DNA from: Erwinia sp. JUb26
Lineage (GTDB): Bacteria; Pseudomonadota; Gammaproteobacteria; Enterobacterales; Enterobacteriaceae
Direction: 5' to 3'
Assembly (NCBI RefSeq): GCF_003751505.1
Contig: NZ_RJVB01000004.1
Coordinates: 248,001 to 312,000, forward strand
Length of the DNA: 64,000 bases
Positions within the stretch are counted from its first letter, which is position 1. Every line of letters begins with the position of its first letter. A program made the position numbers and the translations under genes. This document shows positions 27,446 to 35,230 of the stretch, piece by piece. The notes under the pieces were generated by a model. That model made no database searches, was not told the origin of the DNA, and was given only the letters and a program-made list of their open reading frames with translations.

Positions 27446-28138
27446 ATGGACGCTTTCGACTGGCATCGATTCTTTCTTGATGATAAACCGCTTTCTTTCC
27501 TGATTGAGGTCAGCCTGAGGGTGCTGATTGCCTATGTGGTGGTGTTTGTATTTCTCAAGGTGTCCGGGCGGAGGGGCATCAAGCAGCTTTCCCTGTTCGA
27601 GCTGGTGGTGATCTTAACCCTGGGTTCAGCGTCGGGTGATGTCACTTTTTATGACGACGTGCCGGTGCTGCCGGTGCTGGTGGTTTTCCTGGTTCTGCTG
27701 CTGCTTTATCGCCTGACCACCTGGGGCATTGCCCACAGTGAAAAGCTGTCGAAGCTGATCGAGGGCGAAGTCATTACGCTGATCGTTAACGGCCTCTACG
27801 AACTGAAAAGCCTGGACGGGCTGAACATTTCCGAAGATGAATTCTTTATGGAGCTGCGCCAGAGCGGGGTTGAGCACCTGGGACAGGTGCGGCTGGCGCT
27901 GATTGAACTGGACGGGCAGTTGAGCCTGTATTATTTCGATGCTCAGGACGTGCGACCCGGCCTCAGCGTGCTGCCGCCGGAGCATCGACCCGCGTTTACC
28001 CGGGTGCCCAATACGGGGTTATATGCCTGCACCCGCTGCGGACAAACAGGGCAAATTACCGGCGGTGAAAGCCCACCCTGCCCCCGCTGCAAAAATACGC
28101 TTTGGTCGGCGGCACTGGCGACCCGACGCGCGCAGTAG
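27446..28138 (+). CDS. ycaP: DUF421-family inner-membrane protein YcaP
   Basis: Inner-membrane protein of the YetF/YcaP (DUF421) family, 230 residues, the same length as E. coli YcaP. Three N-terminal membrane segments fill residues 18-95. The cytoplasmic domain follows with the conserved EFFMELRQSGVEHLGQVRLA. A C-terminal zinc ribbon is visible as CTRCG and CPRCK. The biochemical role is not established in any organism as far as I know. AAGGTGA precedes the ATG. It stands alone between the AbiE pair and grxB. Confidence 0.92.
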   Translation: MDAFDWHRFFLDDKPLSFLIEVSLRVLIAYVVVFVFLKVSGRRGIKQLSLFELVVILTLGSASGDVTFYDDVPVLPVLVVFLVLLLLYRLTTWGIAHSEKLSKLIEGEVITLIVNGLYELKSLDGLNISEDEFFMELRQSGVEHLGQVRLALIELDGQLSLYYFDAQDVRPGLSVLPPEHRPAFTRVPNTGLYACTRCGQTGQITGGESPPCPRCKNTLWSAALATRRAQ

Positions 28139-28286
28139 CAGTTAATGAGAGTTCAGTTGCTAACGTTATCGATACACGTGAACTCGAACGTGCGTGCCTT
28201 GTGGCAATCAGGAACAGAATCAAAAAAGTAGAGACAGACTGAAATCTTTCAACTATCTCAAAATCAGCGTTTTTTGCGATAGTCTG

Positions 28287-28316
28287 TTGTGATTACTCAC
28301 CAGAACCTCGTATAAC
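28287..28316 (+). promoter_or_regulatory. Candidate sigma-70 promoter for grxB
   Basis: TTGTGA and TATAAC separated by 18 bases lie 73 bp before the grxB start. The -10 box and spacing are reasonable; the -35 box is imperfect. Confidence 0.4.
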
Positions 28317-28388
28317 TTAGCTCAGTGCGATGGTGATACTAAATTACCAGGCCGCAGACATTTTTCTGAATCAACTATGGGAAACACG

Positions 28389-29024
28389 ATGAAGCTACAT
28401 ATCTATCAGCACTGCCCTTTCTGTAACCGTGCGCGCATGATTTTTGGTTTTAAAAATCAGCCCGTTGAGCTGTCGGTGATCATGGAAGGTGATGTGGAAA
28501 CACCAACCCGGATGGTGGGTAAAAAAGTGGTGCCGATCCTTGAGAAAGATGACGGAACTTACATGCCGGAGAGCATGGATATCGTTCACTACGTCGATGG
28601 TCTGCAGGGCGATCGCGTGGCGGCAGAGCCAGCGGATGAAGCCATTGTTGAGTGGAGCAAGCAGGCATCAGGCGCGATTTATAAGCTGGCGATCCCGCGC
28701 TTTACCCGCGCTGATTTTGCTGAGCTGGCAACGCCGGAAGCCCGCGCCGCCTATACCCAACGCGAAATTAATGCGTTCGGTAATCTGGAAGAGCTGCAGG
28801 CGCAGAGCGAGGCGTTTATTGCTGAGACGGTGGAAAAGCTGACCGAGATTGAACCTTATCTGCAAAACTTCAGTAAGGTTTCAACCAGCGAGTTTATTCT
28901 TTTCCCCGTGCTGAACAGCCTGAGCATCGTGAAAGATTTTCCGTTCAGCCCGGCCTGTTTAGCCTATTTGCAGAAGGTTTCTGCGCTGAGCAAGGTACCG
29001 TTGTTTATTGAGAAGGCGCTCTGA
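28389..29024 (+). CDS. grxB: Glutaredoxin 2
   Basis: Monomeric glutathione-dependent thiol-disulfide oxidoreductase with a GST-like fold, 211 residues (E. coli GrxB has 215). The active site is CPFC at residues 9-12 in MKLHIYQHCPFCNRARM, and the cis-proline/glutathione-binding part is TRMVGKKVVPILEKDDG followed by MPESMDIVHYVD. The ATG at 28389 has GGGAAA upstream at good spacing; an ATG four codons earlier is less likely. The C-terminal helical domain diverges from the E. coli protein in the middle but is complete. Cytoplasmic. Confidence 0.93.
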   Translation: MKLHIYQHCPFCNRARMIFGFKNQPVELSVIMEGDVETPTRMVGKKVVPILEKDDGTYMPESMDIVHYVDGLQGDRVAAEPADEAIVEWSKQASGAIYKLAIPRFTRADFAELATPEARAAYTQREINAFGNLEELQAQSEAFIAETVEKLTEIEPYLQNFSKVSTSEFILFPVLNSLSIVKDFPFSPACLAYLQKVSALSKVPLFIEKAL

Positions 29025-29029
29025 TTCAC

Positions 29030-29250
29030 GCTTTCGTCCCGGAGCACGCGGGCTGGGGGTTGCTCCACCTGGACGGGTCCTCGCGCCGCTACGCGGTCCC
29101 ATCACTGCATTCGTCAGCCTGACGAACCGGCACAGACGGTCCATCCCTGGCCCGGCGGTGCCTTTCGCCCTCTTCCCTGAGGGCGAATCCGGGCTTCCTT
29201 ATTTCGTTCTGCGCTGCGGATTGTCCTGGTGAAGCAGCCCCCAGCCCACT
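29030..29250. repeat. Structured GC-rich intergenic element, possible dispersed repeat
   Basis: About 220 bp after grxB are rich in GC and in perfect inverted repeats: TTCGTCAG-C-CTGACGAA at 29110-29126 and a 9-bp stem TTCGCCCTC/GAGGGCGAA at 29164-29187, plus a looser dyad near 29075-29100. Neither strand has a credible gene. From memory, similar sequences are often mis-called as small proteins in related genomes, which would suit a repeat family; this needs a genome search. Confidence 0.4.
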
Positions 29251-29276
29251 CGAAGATATTTGCGTTGTCTTTAAAT

Positions 29277-29300
29277 CTTACCTGCTTACCTGCTTACCTG
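29277..29300. repeat. Three tandem copies of CTTACCTG
   Basis: Three perfect 8-bp direct repeats overlap the last codons and stop of the EamA gene. The unit is not a multiple of three, but a stop lies within the array, so copy changes would little affect the protein. Confidence 0.8.
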
Positions 29301-30158
29301 CTTTCCCGCCCTCACCCGATAATATAAAAGCGACAGCAGGATCAGCGCACATCCCAGCATCTGCTGCAGGCTCATCATCTCGGTAAACCACAGTGCGGCG
29401 GCGACCACGGTCAGCAGCGGTTCCAGCAGCATAATCAGCGCGGCGTTGGCGGCGCTGGTCATACTCTGCCCTTTCAGCTGTAGCCAGAAGCGCAGGCTGG
29501 TGGCGATCAGCACGCTGGCGGCCAGCCATCCCCATGTGGACAGCGCAACCTGCGGCGGCCAGGTTTCCAGCAGCAGGGAGAGTACGGAAGCAATAACGCC
29601 GGTACAGATCAGCTGGAAGGACGCCAGCGGACGCACGGAAACAAAGCTGGCGTATTTGGTGTTATAGCAAAAGTAGATGGCCTGCAGGATGGCCGAGCCG
29701 AGGAAAAAGAACTGGCTTGGCTCAAATACAATGTTCTTTTTCAGAGTCAGCAGGCCCAGGCCAACCATCCCGACCGGCAGCGAAATCCAGAATGACGCCG
29801 ACGGACGAGCCTGTAAAATCACCCAGGCGACAATCGGAACAAACAGCATCGACAGGCTCATAATAAATGCCCCCTCCCCCAGCGATCGGGTGGTGGCGAC
29901 GCCGTATATCCACAGCAGCATACAGCAGGCCAGCAGCAGCCCGCTGATCAGTACCGACCGACGGTGGTGCAGAGCCTGTCTTAATTCGCTGCGTTTGCAA
30001 AAGCAAAGCAGCAGCAGGCCGGCCAGAAGGAAACGCAAACCAAGAAATGCCATGGTGGGCATACCGGACACCGCCTCTCTGGAACAGATCCAGCCGAATG
30101 CGGCAATCAGCGTGGTACATACCAAAAAGATATCTGCGTTGCCCTGCCGTGACGACAT
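29286..30158 (-). CDS. EamA-family (drug/metabolite) transporter
   Basis: Inner-membrane exporter or permease with two EamA domains and about ten membrane segments, 290 residues, the usual length. The first repeat ends near residue 140 (LPVGMVGLGLLTL) and the second includes MLLEPLLTVVAAALWFTEMMSLQQMLGCALILLSL, a typical EamA C-terminal pattern. The N-terminus MSSRQGNADIFLVCTTLIAAFGW fits the family. The last residues are encoded by the CTTACCTG repeats. It is alone, divergent from the LysE-type gene. Substrate is unknown; family members export amino acids or metabolites. Confidence 0.88.
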   Translation of the reverse strand: MSSRQGNADIFLVCTTLIAAFGWICSREAVSGMPTMAFLGLRFLLAGLLLLCFCKRSELRQALHHRRSVLISGLLLACCMLLWIYGVATTRSLGEGAFIMSLSMLFVPIVAWVILQARPSASFWISLPVGMVGLGLLTLKKNIVFEPSQFFFLGSAILQAIYFCYNTKYASFVSVRPLASFQLICTGVIASVLSLLLETWPPQVALSTWGWLAASVLIATSLRFWLQLKGQSMTSAANAALIMLLEPLLTVVAAALWFTEMMSLQQMLGCALILLSLLYYRVRAGKQVSR

Positions 30159-30338
30159 GTTCAGTCCTTAAGTCGTTGAAAAATGATGTATGCTTTGCTG
30201 GTGCGGCGATGCTGGCTTTCGCTCGTTCTCTGCCAGGATGAGTCATGATACCGGTAAATTGTATGGAATTTTTCTTCCGCTTTATATATCGAGCGAAAAT
30301 ATTAATTCACTAAAATCTGATAGAAACAGGATCTGGTG

Positions 30339-30941
30339 ATGGATGTTAACCTGACGGGCTTTCTCCCCGCTCTGCTCCCCGTTGCGCTTTCGCCTGGAGC
30401 CAGCTTTACGCTGGCGATGAACAGCGCCCTCGCCGGTGGCCGCAGCGGCCTGGTTCGCACGCTGGTGGGCACCGCGCTGGGGATTTATACCCACGCGCTA
30501 CTGATCGGGCTGGGGGTGACGGCCGTTCTGGTGGCTTCCCCCGCGATGTTCGGCGTGCTGAAAGTGGCCGGGACACTGTATCTGCTGTGGCTCGGGGTAC
30601 AGCTGATCCGCAGCGGTTTAAAAGCGGACGCGAAGGATTTCAGCGGCGGTGAAGGGGCCATCACGCTAAAGAGTGCCTGGCTGGCGAACGTACTCAACCC
30701 CAAGGCCATCGTGTTTTATCTGACCGTGGTGTCGCAGTTTGCCGGGCGACAGGGTGATATCACCGATTATCTGGTTCTGGCGTCGGTGCATATCGTGGTG
30801 ATGGTGGCATGGCTGATTGTTGTCAGCTATTTACTGATTTTCTCCGCCAGCAAAGCCGATCCGGTGAAGATTAAAAAAACTGTGAATATTGCCGGTGGTG
30901 CGCTGTTAATTATCTTTTCAATTCTGGCGGCTTTTCACTGA
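30339..30941 (+). CDS. LysE/RhtB-family amino-acid exporter
   Basis: Small inner-membrane exporter of the LysE superfamily, 200 residues with about six membrane segments. It has the N-terminal family pattern PGASFTLAMNSALAGGRSGL (the P-G...G.R.G motif) and WLANVLNPKAIVFYL in the middle (usually F..NPK...F). CAGGA lies upstream of the ATG at 30339; a GTG three bases earlier is in frame. LysE relatives export basic amino acids, homoserine or threonine; the substrate here is not identifiable. It is divergent from the EamA exporter and ends at a strong hairpin. Confidence 0.88.
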   Translation: MDVNLTGFLPALLPVALSPGASFTLAMNSALAGGRSGLVRTLVGTALGIYTHALLIGLGVTAVLVASPAMFGVLKVAGTLYLLWLGVQLIRSGLKADAKDFSGGEGAITLKSAWLANVLNPKAIVFYLTVVSQFAGRQGDITDYLVLASVHIVVMVAWLIVVSYLLIFSASKADPVKIKKTVNIAGGALLIIFSILAAFH

Positions 30942-31024
30942 GCGATTTCAGCTATGGCTACCGTTGCAGACGGTACTACTGCTGAGGTGCATCCGCCAGA
31001 GGTCGTGAATTTACTGTGTCGAAA

Positions 31025-31059
31025 TAAAAACACCGCCAGCACAACGCCAGCGGTGTTTT
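31025..31059. terminator. Bidirectional Rho-independent terminator
   Basis: Stem AACACCGC / GCGGTGTT is flanked by an A run on one side and TTTT on the other, between the convergent LysE-type and amino-acid permease genes. It can stop transcription from both sides. Confidence 0.85.
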
Positions 31060-31080
31060 CTAAGCGGAACGACTAACCCG

Positions 31081-31773
31081 TTACGTCCTGACCCGCAGCG
31101 CCGCCTCTATCTTGTCGGCAACCTTGGTCACCACCCATGCAATCACCATATAGAACAGCACCGCAATCGCGAAGGCTTCCAGATAGTAGAAGTTCAGCGC
31201 GGCGGTCAGCTGTGCCTGGGCGAAGATATCCACCACCTCAATCGCAAAGGCCAGCGACAGCGCCTTCATAATCACCATAAACGAGTTCGCCAGGTCAGGT
31301 ATCGCCGAGACGATAATCTGCGGGAACATCACACGGCGGAAAAGCTGCCAGTTGCTGTAGCCCAGCGAATGCGCGGCGTCGGACTGGCCGCTGTCGAAGG
31401 CGTTCAGCGCGCCCTTAACCACCTCGGCCTGAAACGCCGACACGCAGGCGGTCAGCGCCACGATGATGATGACCCAGTTCGGCAGGGAATGGGCGTTCAC
31501 TTCCACGTCCAGCACCGAGGCAACAAAGTGCAATGCAGGCGGCAGGCCGTAGTAGGCAAGGAATATCACCACCACCATCGGCATCCCTTTGAATGCCACC
31601 TTATAGGCAATCACCATCTGACGCAGCACCGGGATGCGCCGGTATTCCACCAGCGCGAACAGGCCACCGACCAGCGTGGAGGTGATAAAAATCAGCACCG
31701 CCATTGCCAGCGTAACGGGCACGGCATCCAGAATGTTCCAGAAGTCCGGCAGTAATACATCAATATCAAACAT
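31081..31773 (-). CDS. Amino-acid-type ABC transporter permease (HisM-like)
   Basis: Inner-membrane permease of the polar amino-acid importer family, 230 residues with about five membrane segments. The EAA loop is visible as AHSLGYSNWQLFRRVMFPQ then AIPDLANSFM, and the N-terminal GGLFALVEYRRIP region is typical. The ATG at 31773 follows GGGAGAGAG closely; the GTG three bases upstream is a weaker choice. It is the last gene of the operon, 13 bp after the other permease. The pair probably forms a heterodimer with the ATPase at 33405-34142. Substrate is unknown. Confidence 0.9.
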   Translation of the reverse strand: MFDIDVLLPDFWNILDAVPVTLAMAVLIFITSTLVGGLFALVEYRRIPVLRQMVIAYKVAFKGMPMVVVIFLAYYGLPPALHFVASVLDVEVNAHSLPNWVIIIVALTACVSAFQAEVVKGALNAFDSGQSDAAHSLGYSNWQLFRRVMFPQIIVSAIPDLANSFMVIMKALSLAFAIEVVDIFAQAQLTAALNFYYLEAFAIAVLFYMVIAWVVTKVADKIEAALRVRT

Positions 31774-31786
31774 CACTCTCTCCCGG

Positions 31787-32494
31787 TCAGAGACTCGTCG
31801 TGAACTTCACCTTCGAAGCGGCCGTTCTTGAGCTGTACTTCGCGTGACGGCGTTCAAAGAAGCGCACGATAAGCCAGGCCACCAGGCACAGCAGCGAGTA
31901 GATCACCGCCAGTACCAGATAGGTGCCGAACTGATACTGGTTATAGTCGCGTTCCATAATCAGGTGCGCCGTTGCCATAATGTCGGCGGCTCCGATGTAC
32001 ATCACCAGCGCCACGTTGTGGATCAGGTAGATGATTGCGTTACCGTAGCCGGGCAGCGCGATATGCACCGCCTGCGGGCCGATGACGCGAAACATTTTCT
32101 GCCGGAACGAATAGCCGAGGCTGTCTGCCGCGTCGTGCTGTCCACGTTCAACTGCCAGCCAGGCCGGGCGCAGCACCTCAGACAGATAACCGCCGTGATA
32201 CAGGCTCAGCCCGATCATCGCCGCCACGTTGGCCGAGAACACATCGCCCAGACCCAGCAGTGATGTCACCAGCGGCAGTCCGTAAAAGGCGACGAACAGC
32301 TGCAGTACCACCGGCACGCTGCGCGCATAGGATACGTACAGGTCGGCCAACTGGCCGACCACGGGGATCCGGTAAACCCGGAGGGTTGTGGCGATCAGCG
32401 CGAGGAAAAACCCGACGATGATGGCGACGAACATAATCCCGAGCGTCAGCGGCAGGGCCGACAGCAGCTCGGGAATCATGGAAGCGAGATCCAC
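31787..32494 (-). CDS. Amino-acid-type ABC transporter permease (HisQ-like)
   Basis: First permease of the pair, 235 residues. It starts MDLASMIPELLSALPLTLGI with the amino-terminal segment normal for the His/Glu/Gln class, followed by SYARSVPVVLQLFVAFYGLP, a family hallmark (usually R.tP...Q), and the EAA loop ADSLGYSFRQKMFRVIGPQ. It lies between the binding protein and the second permease. Together they import an amino-acid-like solute that is probably acted on by the FAD enzyme at the head of the operon. Confidence 0.9.
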   Translation of the reverse strand: MDLASMIPELLSALPLTLGIMFVAIIVGFFLALIATTLRVYRIPVVGQLADLYVSYARSVPVVLQLFVAFYGLPLVTSLLGLGDVFSANVAAMIGLSLYHGGYLSEVLRPAWLAVERGQHDAADSLGYSFRQKMFRVIGPQAVHIALPGYGNAIIYLIHNVALVMYIGAADIMATAHLIMERDYNQYQFGTYLVLAVIYSLLCLVAWLIVRFFERRHAKYSSRTAASKVKFTTSL

Positions 32495-32563
32495 GTTACA
32501 CTACTCCTGAATACAGTTTCAGCCGGTGTGCCCGGCTGAAGACTTCGGGTTAAAGCGGCGGCG

Positions 32564-33382
32564 TTACTTGATGTACTTGCTGACGTCTTCGCCAAACCAT
32601 TTCACCGACAGCTTATCCAGCGTGCCGTCCTCCTTCAGCTCTTTCAGCGCTTTGCTGATGTCATCGCTCAGGACTTTGTTCTCATCCGATTTGTGGATCA
32701 GGGCGTAGGTGTTGTTGATCACCACCGGCTCGCTGGCCACGATGTTTAGCTTCTGGTTGTCGATAACCGTCTGCTCGCCGAGGTTGGAAGGCAGGATCAG
32801 CGCATCGTATTTGCCGTTCTGCACTTCTTTCAGGCGGTCCGGGTAAGGGATACCGGCGCTGGACGCTTTGATATCAATCTTGTCGGCCGGGTTTTCCTGC
32901 TGCCACTGGGTGATGAACTTGTACACGCCGCCACCGGCGGTGACCGGTACGATTTTCTTGCCGACCAGCGATTTCATATCAACGATCTTGTCGTCTTTAC
33001 GGCTGTAGATCTTCATCAGGCTGGCGCCCATCGGGCTGTCCGGGATCAGGAACTGCTTGCTGCGCGCGGGGGCTTTGTAATAGCCGCCGGTGGCCATATC
33101 GTATTTTCCGGTGACCAGACCGGTTTCCTGCGCGATATCGGCCGCGCCTTCCATCACAAATTTGTACTGCGGCAGCTTGGCGTTAACCGCCTTCAGCACG
33201 TCCGGCTCGTAGCCCTGCGGCTCCACGCCGATCGCGCCCCAGGAGAGCGGCTTGGATTCTGCTGCAGTGGCGATTTTGATGGTGCGTACGGATTCCGCGT
33301 AACTGGCACCGGCGGCGGTCATCGCCAGCGTGACGGCAACCGGCAGGGCCAGACGGCGTAAAACAGTTTTGAATGCAGGCAT
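32564..33382 (-). CDS. Amino-acid-type ABC transporter substrate-binding protein
   Basis: Periplasmic family-3 solute-binding protein, 272 residues. The signal peptide ends ...TAAGASYA near residue 29, followed by VRTIKIATAAESKPLSWG. The ligand-site region LVTGKYDMATGGYYKAPARSKQ and LVGKKIVPVTAGGGVYKF match the family frame, but the usual arginine that binds the alpha-carboxylate is not obvious by eye, so the ligand may be atypical. It is followed by its two permeases and preceded by its ATPase. Family certain, ligand unknown. Confidence 0.88.
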   Translation of the reverse strand: MPAFKTVLRRLALPVAVTLAMTAAGASYAESVRTIKIATAAESKPLSWGAIGVEPQGYEPDVLKAVNAKLPQYKFVMEGAADIAQETGLVTGKYDMATGGYYKAPARSKQFLIPDSPMGASLMKIYSRKDDKIVDMKSLVGKKIVPVTAGGGVYKFITQWQQENPADKIDIKASSAGIPYPDRLKEVQNGKYDALILPSNLGEQTVIDNQKLNIVASEPVVINNTYALIHKSDENKVLSDDISKALKELKEDGTLDKLSVKWFGEDVSKYIK

Positions 33383-33404
33383 TGTCTTCGTTTCCTTTTA
33401 ATTA

Positions 33405-34142
33405 TTAGATGATGCGTTCAGCGTTAAGGAATTGCGCAAGTCTTGGCGTTGACGGATTATCAAAGATCTCCGCCGGGCTGCCTTCTGCGGCCACCACGCC
33501 CTGATCCATAAATACAATTCGGTTCGAGATACTTTTGGCAAACTGCATTTCGTGCGTCACCAGCAGCGAGGTAATGCCGGAAGACGTCACATCTTTAATC
33601 ACCTTCAGCACTTCGCCCACCAGTTCCGGGTCCAGCGATGAGGTCGGTTCATCAAACAGAATCACATCCGGGCGCACTGCCAGCGCGCGGGCGATGCCGG
33701 TACGCTGCAACTGCCCGCCGGAAAGCTGCGACGGGTAATTGTCGAGCTTGGACGACAGGCCGACACGATCCAGTTCCTGACGGGCAATTTCCCGCGCTTC
33801 CTCTTTCGATTTGCGCTGAACCACCATCAGGGGATCCATCACGTTTTCAATCACCGTCATATTTTTGAAGACGTTGAACTGCTGGAACACCATGGCGGTA
33901 CGCAGGCGGATAGCCTGAATCGCCGCTTTATCCGCCGCGCGATAGTCCATGCGGATATCGTCGAAGGTGATGGTGCCTGACGACGGTTTGGCCAGATAGT
34001 TAATGCAGCGCAGCAGCGTGGTTTTACCGGTGCCGCTCGGGCCGATAATCGACACCACATCGCCACGATTGACCGAAAGGTTGACGCCTTTCAGGATCGG
34101 GGTGCTGCCGTAGGAAAGCGTAATATCGTTAAGTTCAAGCAT
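33405..34142 (-). CDS. Amino-acid-type ABC transporter ATP-binding protein
   Basis: Cytoplasmic ATPase of the HisP/GlnQ type, 245 residues. Walker A GPSGTGKTTLLRC, signature LSGGQLQRTGIARAL, Walker B VILFDEPTSSLDPE and the switch VTHEMQF are all intact. The length and the AEGSPAEIFDNPSTPRLAQFL ending are standard. It starts 42 bp after the AhpD-like gene and precedes the binding protein, so the importer genes follow the enzymes in one operon. Confidence 0.92.
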   Translation of the reverse strand: MLELNDITLSYGSTPILKGVNLSVNRGDVVSIIGPSGTGKTTLLRCINYLAKPSSGTITFDDIRMDYRAADKAAIQAIRLRTAMVFQQFNVFKNMTVIENVMDPLMVVQRKSKEEAREIARQELDRVGLSSKLDNYPSQLSGGQLQRTGIARALAVRPDVILFDEPTSSLDPELVGEVLKVIKDVTSSGITSLLVTHEMQFAKSISNRIVFMDQGVVAAEGSPAEIFDNPSTPRLAQFLNAERII

Positions 34143-34184
34143 GGAATTCAGTGTCCTCTCGGCTGTGCCGGGCGCAGAACGGGT

Positions 34185-34751
34185 TTATTTTTCCACCCCG
34201 GCATGGCCGAGGACGTGCATCAGGCGGTTTGCCCAGCCAAAAATGGCGGTGGCGTGGATCAGATCGATAATTTCGTGGTCGTTCATACCCACCTCGCGCA
34301 GCGCCGCCACATCTTCCGGCGTGGCTTCCGACGGCGTGACCGACAGGCGGCGGGCGAAGCGATAGATGGCCGCATCGCGCGGGCCGAGCTGGTCTTCGCG
34401 GTGGTAATACAGGGCGCTGACCAGCGCGTTATCTTTGCGCAGCTGCGCGTGGCGGCGGGCGTGCACCACCGCGCAGTATTTGCAGCCGTTGACCAGCGAT
34501 GCGCCCAGCGCACCCAGTTCGCGGTCGGCGCGGTCCAGACCGCCCTCCACGTACATAATCGCGTTGAACAGCAGCGTGCGGGCCACGTAGCTTTCCGGGT
34601 CATGGGCCAGGGTGCGCACGTACTCCGAGACCTTTTTGTTCGACGGCGTGACCTGCATGGCGGCCAGCTGTTCCGGGGTGGCATCGGCCAGTTCAACCGG
34701 GGCGATCCATGGGTGCCAGCTCAGCGGTTTCAAAGTAACGGACGGGATCAT
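34185..34751 (-). CDS. AhpD-like carboxymuconolactone-decarboxylase-domain peroxidase-related protein
   Basis: All-helical AhpD-fold protein, 188 residues. The redox motif CKYCAVVH (C90, C93, H97) matches the AhpD CxxC...H active site, so peroxidase or disulfide chemistry is plausible. ELGALGASLVNGCKYC and a C-terminal DLIHATAIFGWANRLMHVLGH follow the family pattern. It overlaps the stop of the preceding CMD gene by four bases, and is in an operon with an FAD monooxygenase. It may detoxify peroxides released by the monooxygenase or take part directly in the pathway; this is inference. Confidence 0.82.
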   Translation of the reverse strand: MIPSVTLKPLSWHPWIAPVELADATPEQLAAMQVTPSNKKVSEYVRTLAHDPESYVARTLLFNAIMYVEGGLDRADRELGALGASLVNGCKYCAVVHARRHAQLRKDNALVSALYYHREDQLGPRDAAIYRFARRLSVTPSEATPEDVAALREVGMNDHEIIDLIHATAIFGWANRLMHVLGHAGVEK

Positions 34752-35230
34752 GCGGACCTCATCAGGCGCAGACCCGCGGCGACGCGCGTCTGGAAATTCA
34801 CAAAGGCAATCAGTTCGGACAGTGCGACAATCTGCGGGTTGTTCAGCCCGGCCTGCTCCAGCCGACGAATTGCGTCGGCGTCGGCGCGGTCCGGCGTCAG
34901 GGTAATCAGGTCGCTGTGGTGGGCCAGGGTTGCCAGCGGTTCCGCCAGCGCAGACTCCCCGGCGGCCAGCGCCAGCAGCGATGCGTCCGGCTGCTGTTCT
35001 GCCAGCCGCGCATCATATTCGGCGATCAGCGGGTCATCGCCGTTCAGCGCGGCGATGCGGCGGGCCAGCGCCAGGCGCAGGGCCGCATTCAGTCCCAGAT
35101 CGTGTTCGGGCGTCAGTACGGAACGACGGCAGGCTTCTGCGCCGTCAACGAATTCGGTACGAAAGCGACGGGCGCGGAACAGCGCATCGTCCGGCGTCAG
35201 CCCGGCGGCGTTATCTATAGCGTCGATCAC
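34748..35230 (-). CDS. CMD-domain protein without the CxxC motif
   Basis: Helical protein of about 160 residues resembling the CMD-domain (Avi_7170-type) family by its position next to an AhpD-like partner and by ALSELIAFVNFQTRVAAGLRLM at the C-terminus. It lacks the CxxC motif of its neighbour, so it may be a non-catalytic partner. I choose the GTG at 35230, overlapping the FAD-enzyme stop (GTGA) with AAAGGAG upstream; an open frame continues 14 codons further. Its stop overlaps the next start by four bases. Function is unknown. Confidence 0.7.
   Translation of the reverse strand: MIDAIDNAAGLTPDDALFRARRFRTEFVDGAEACRRSVLTPEHDLGLNAALRLALARRIAALNGDDPLIAEYDARLAEQQPDASLLALAAGESALAEPLATLAHHSDLITLTPDRADADAIRRLEQAGLNNPQIVALSELIAFVNFQTRVAAGLRLMRSA

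Noticed and set aside
28959-29144. 61-codon minus-strand frame across the grxB end and the GC-rich element
   Set aside because: Overlaps grxB, has no credible ribosome site and coincides with inverted repeats; better explained as non-coding repeat.
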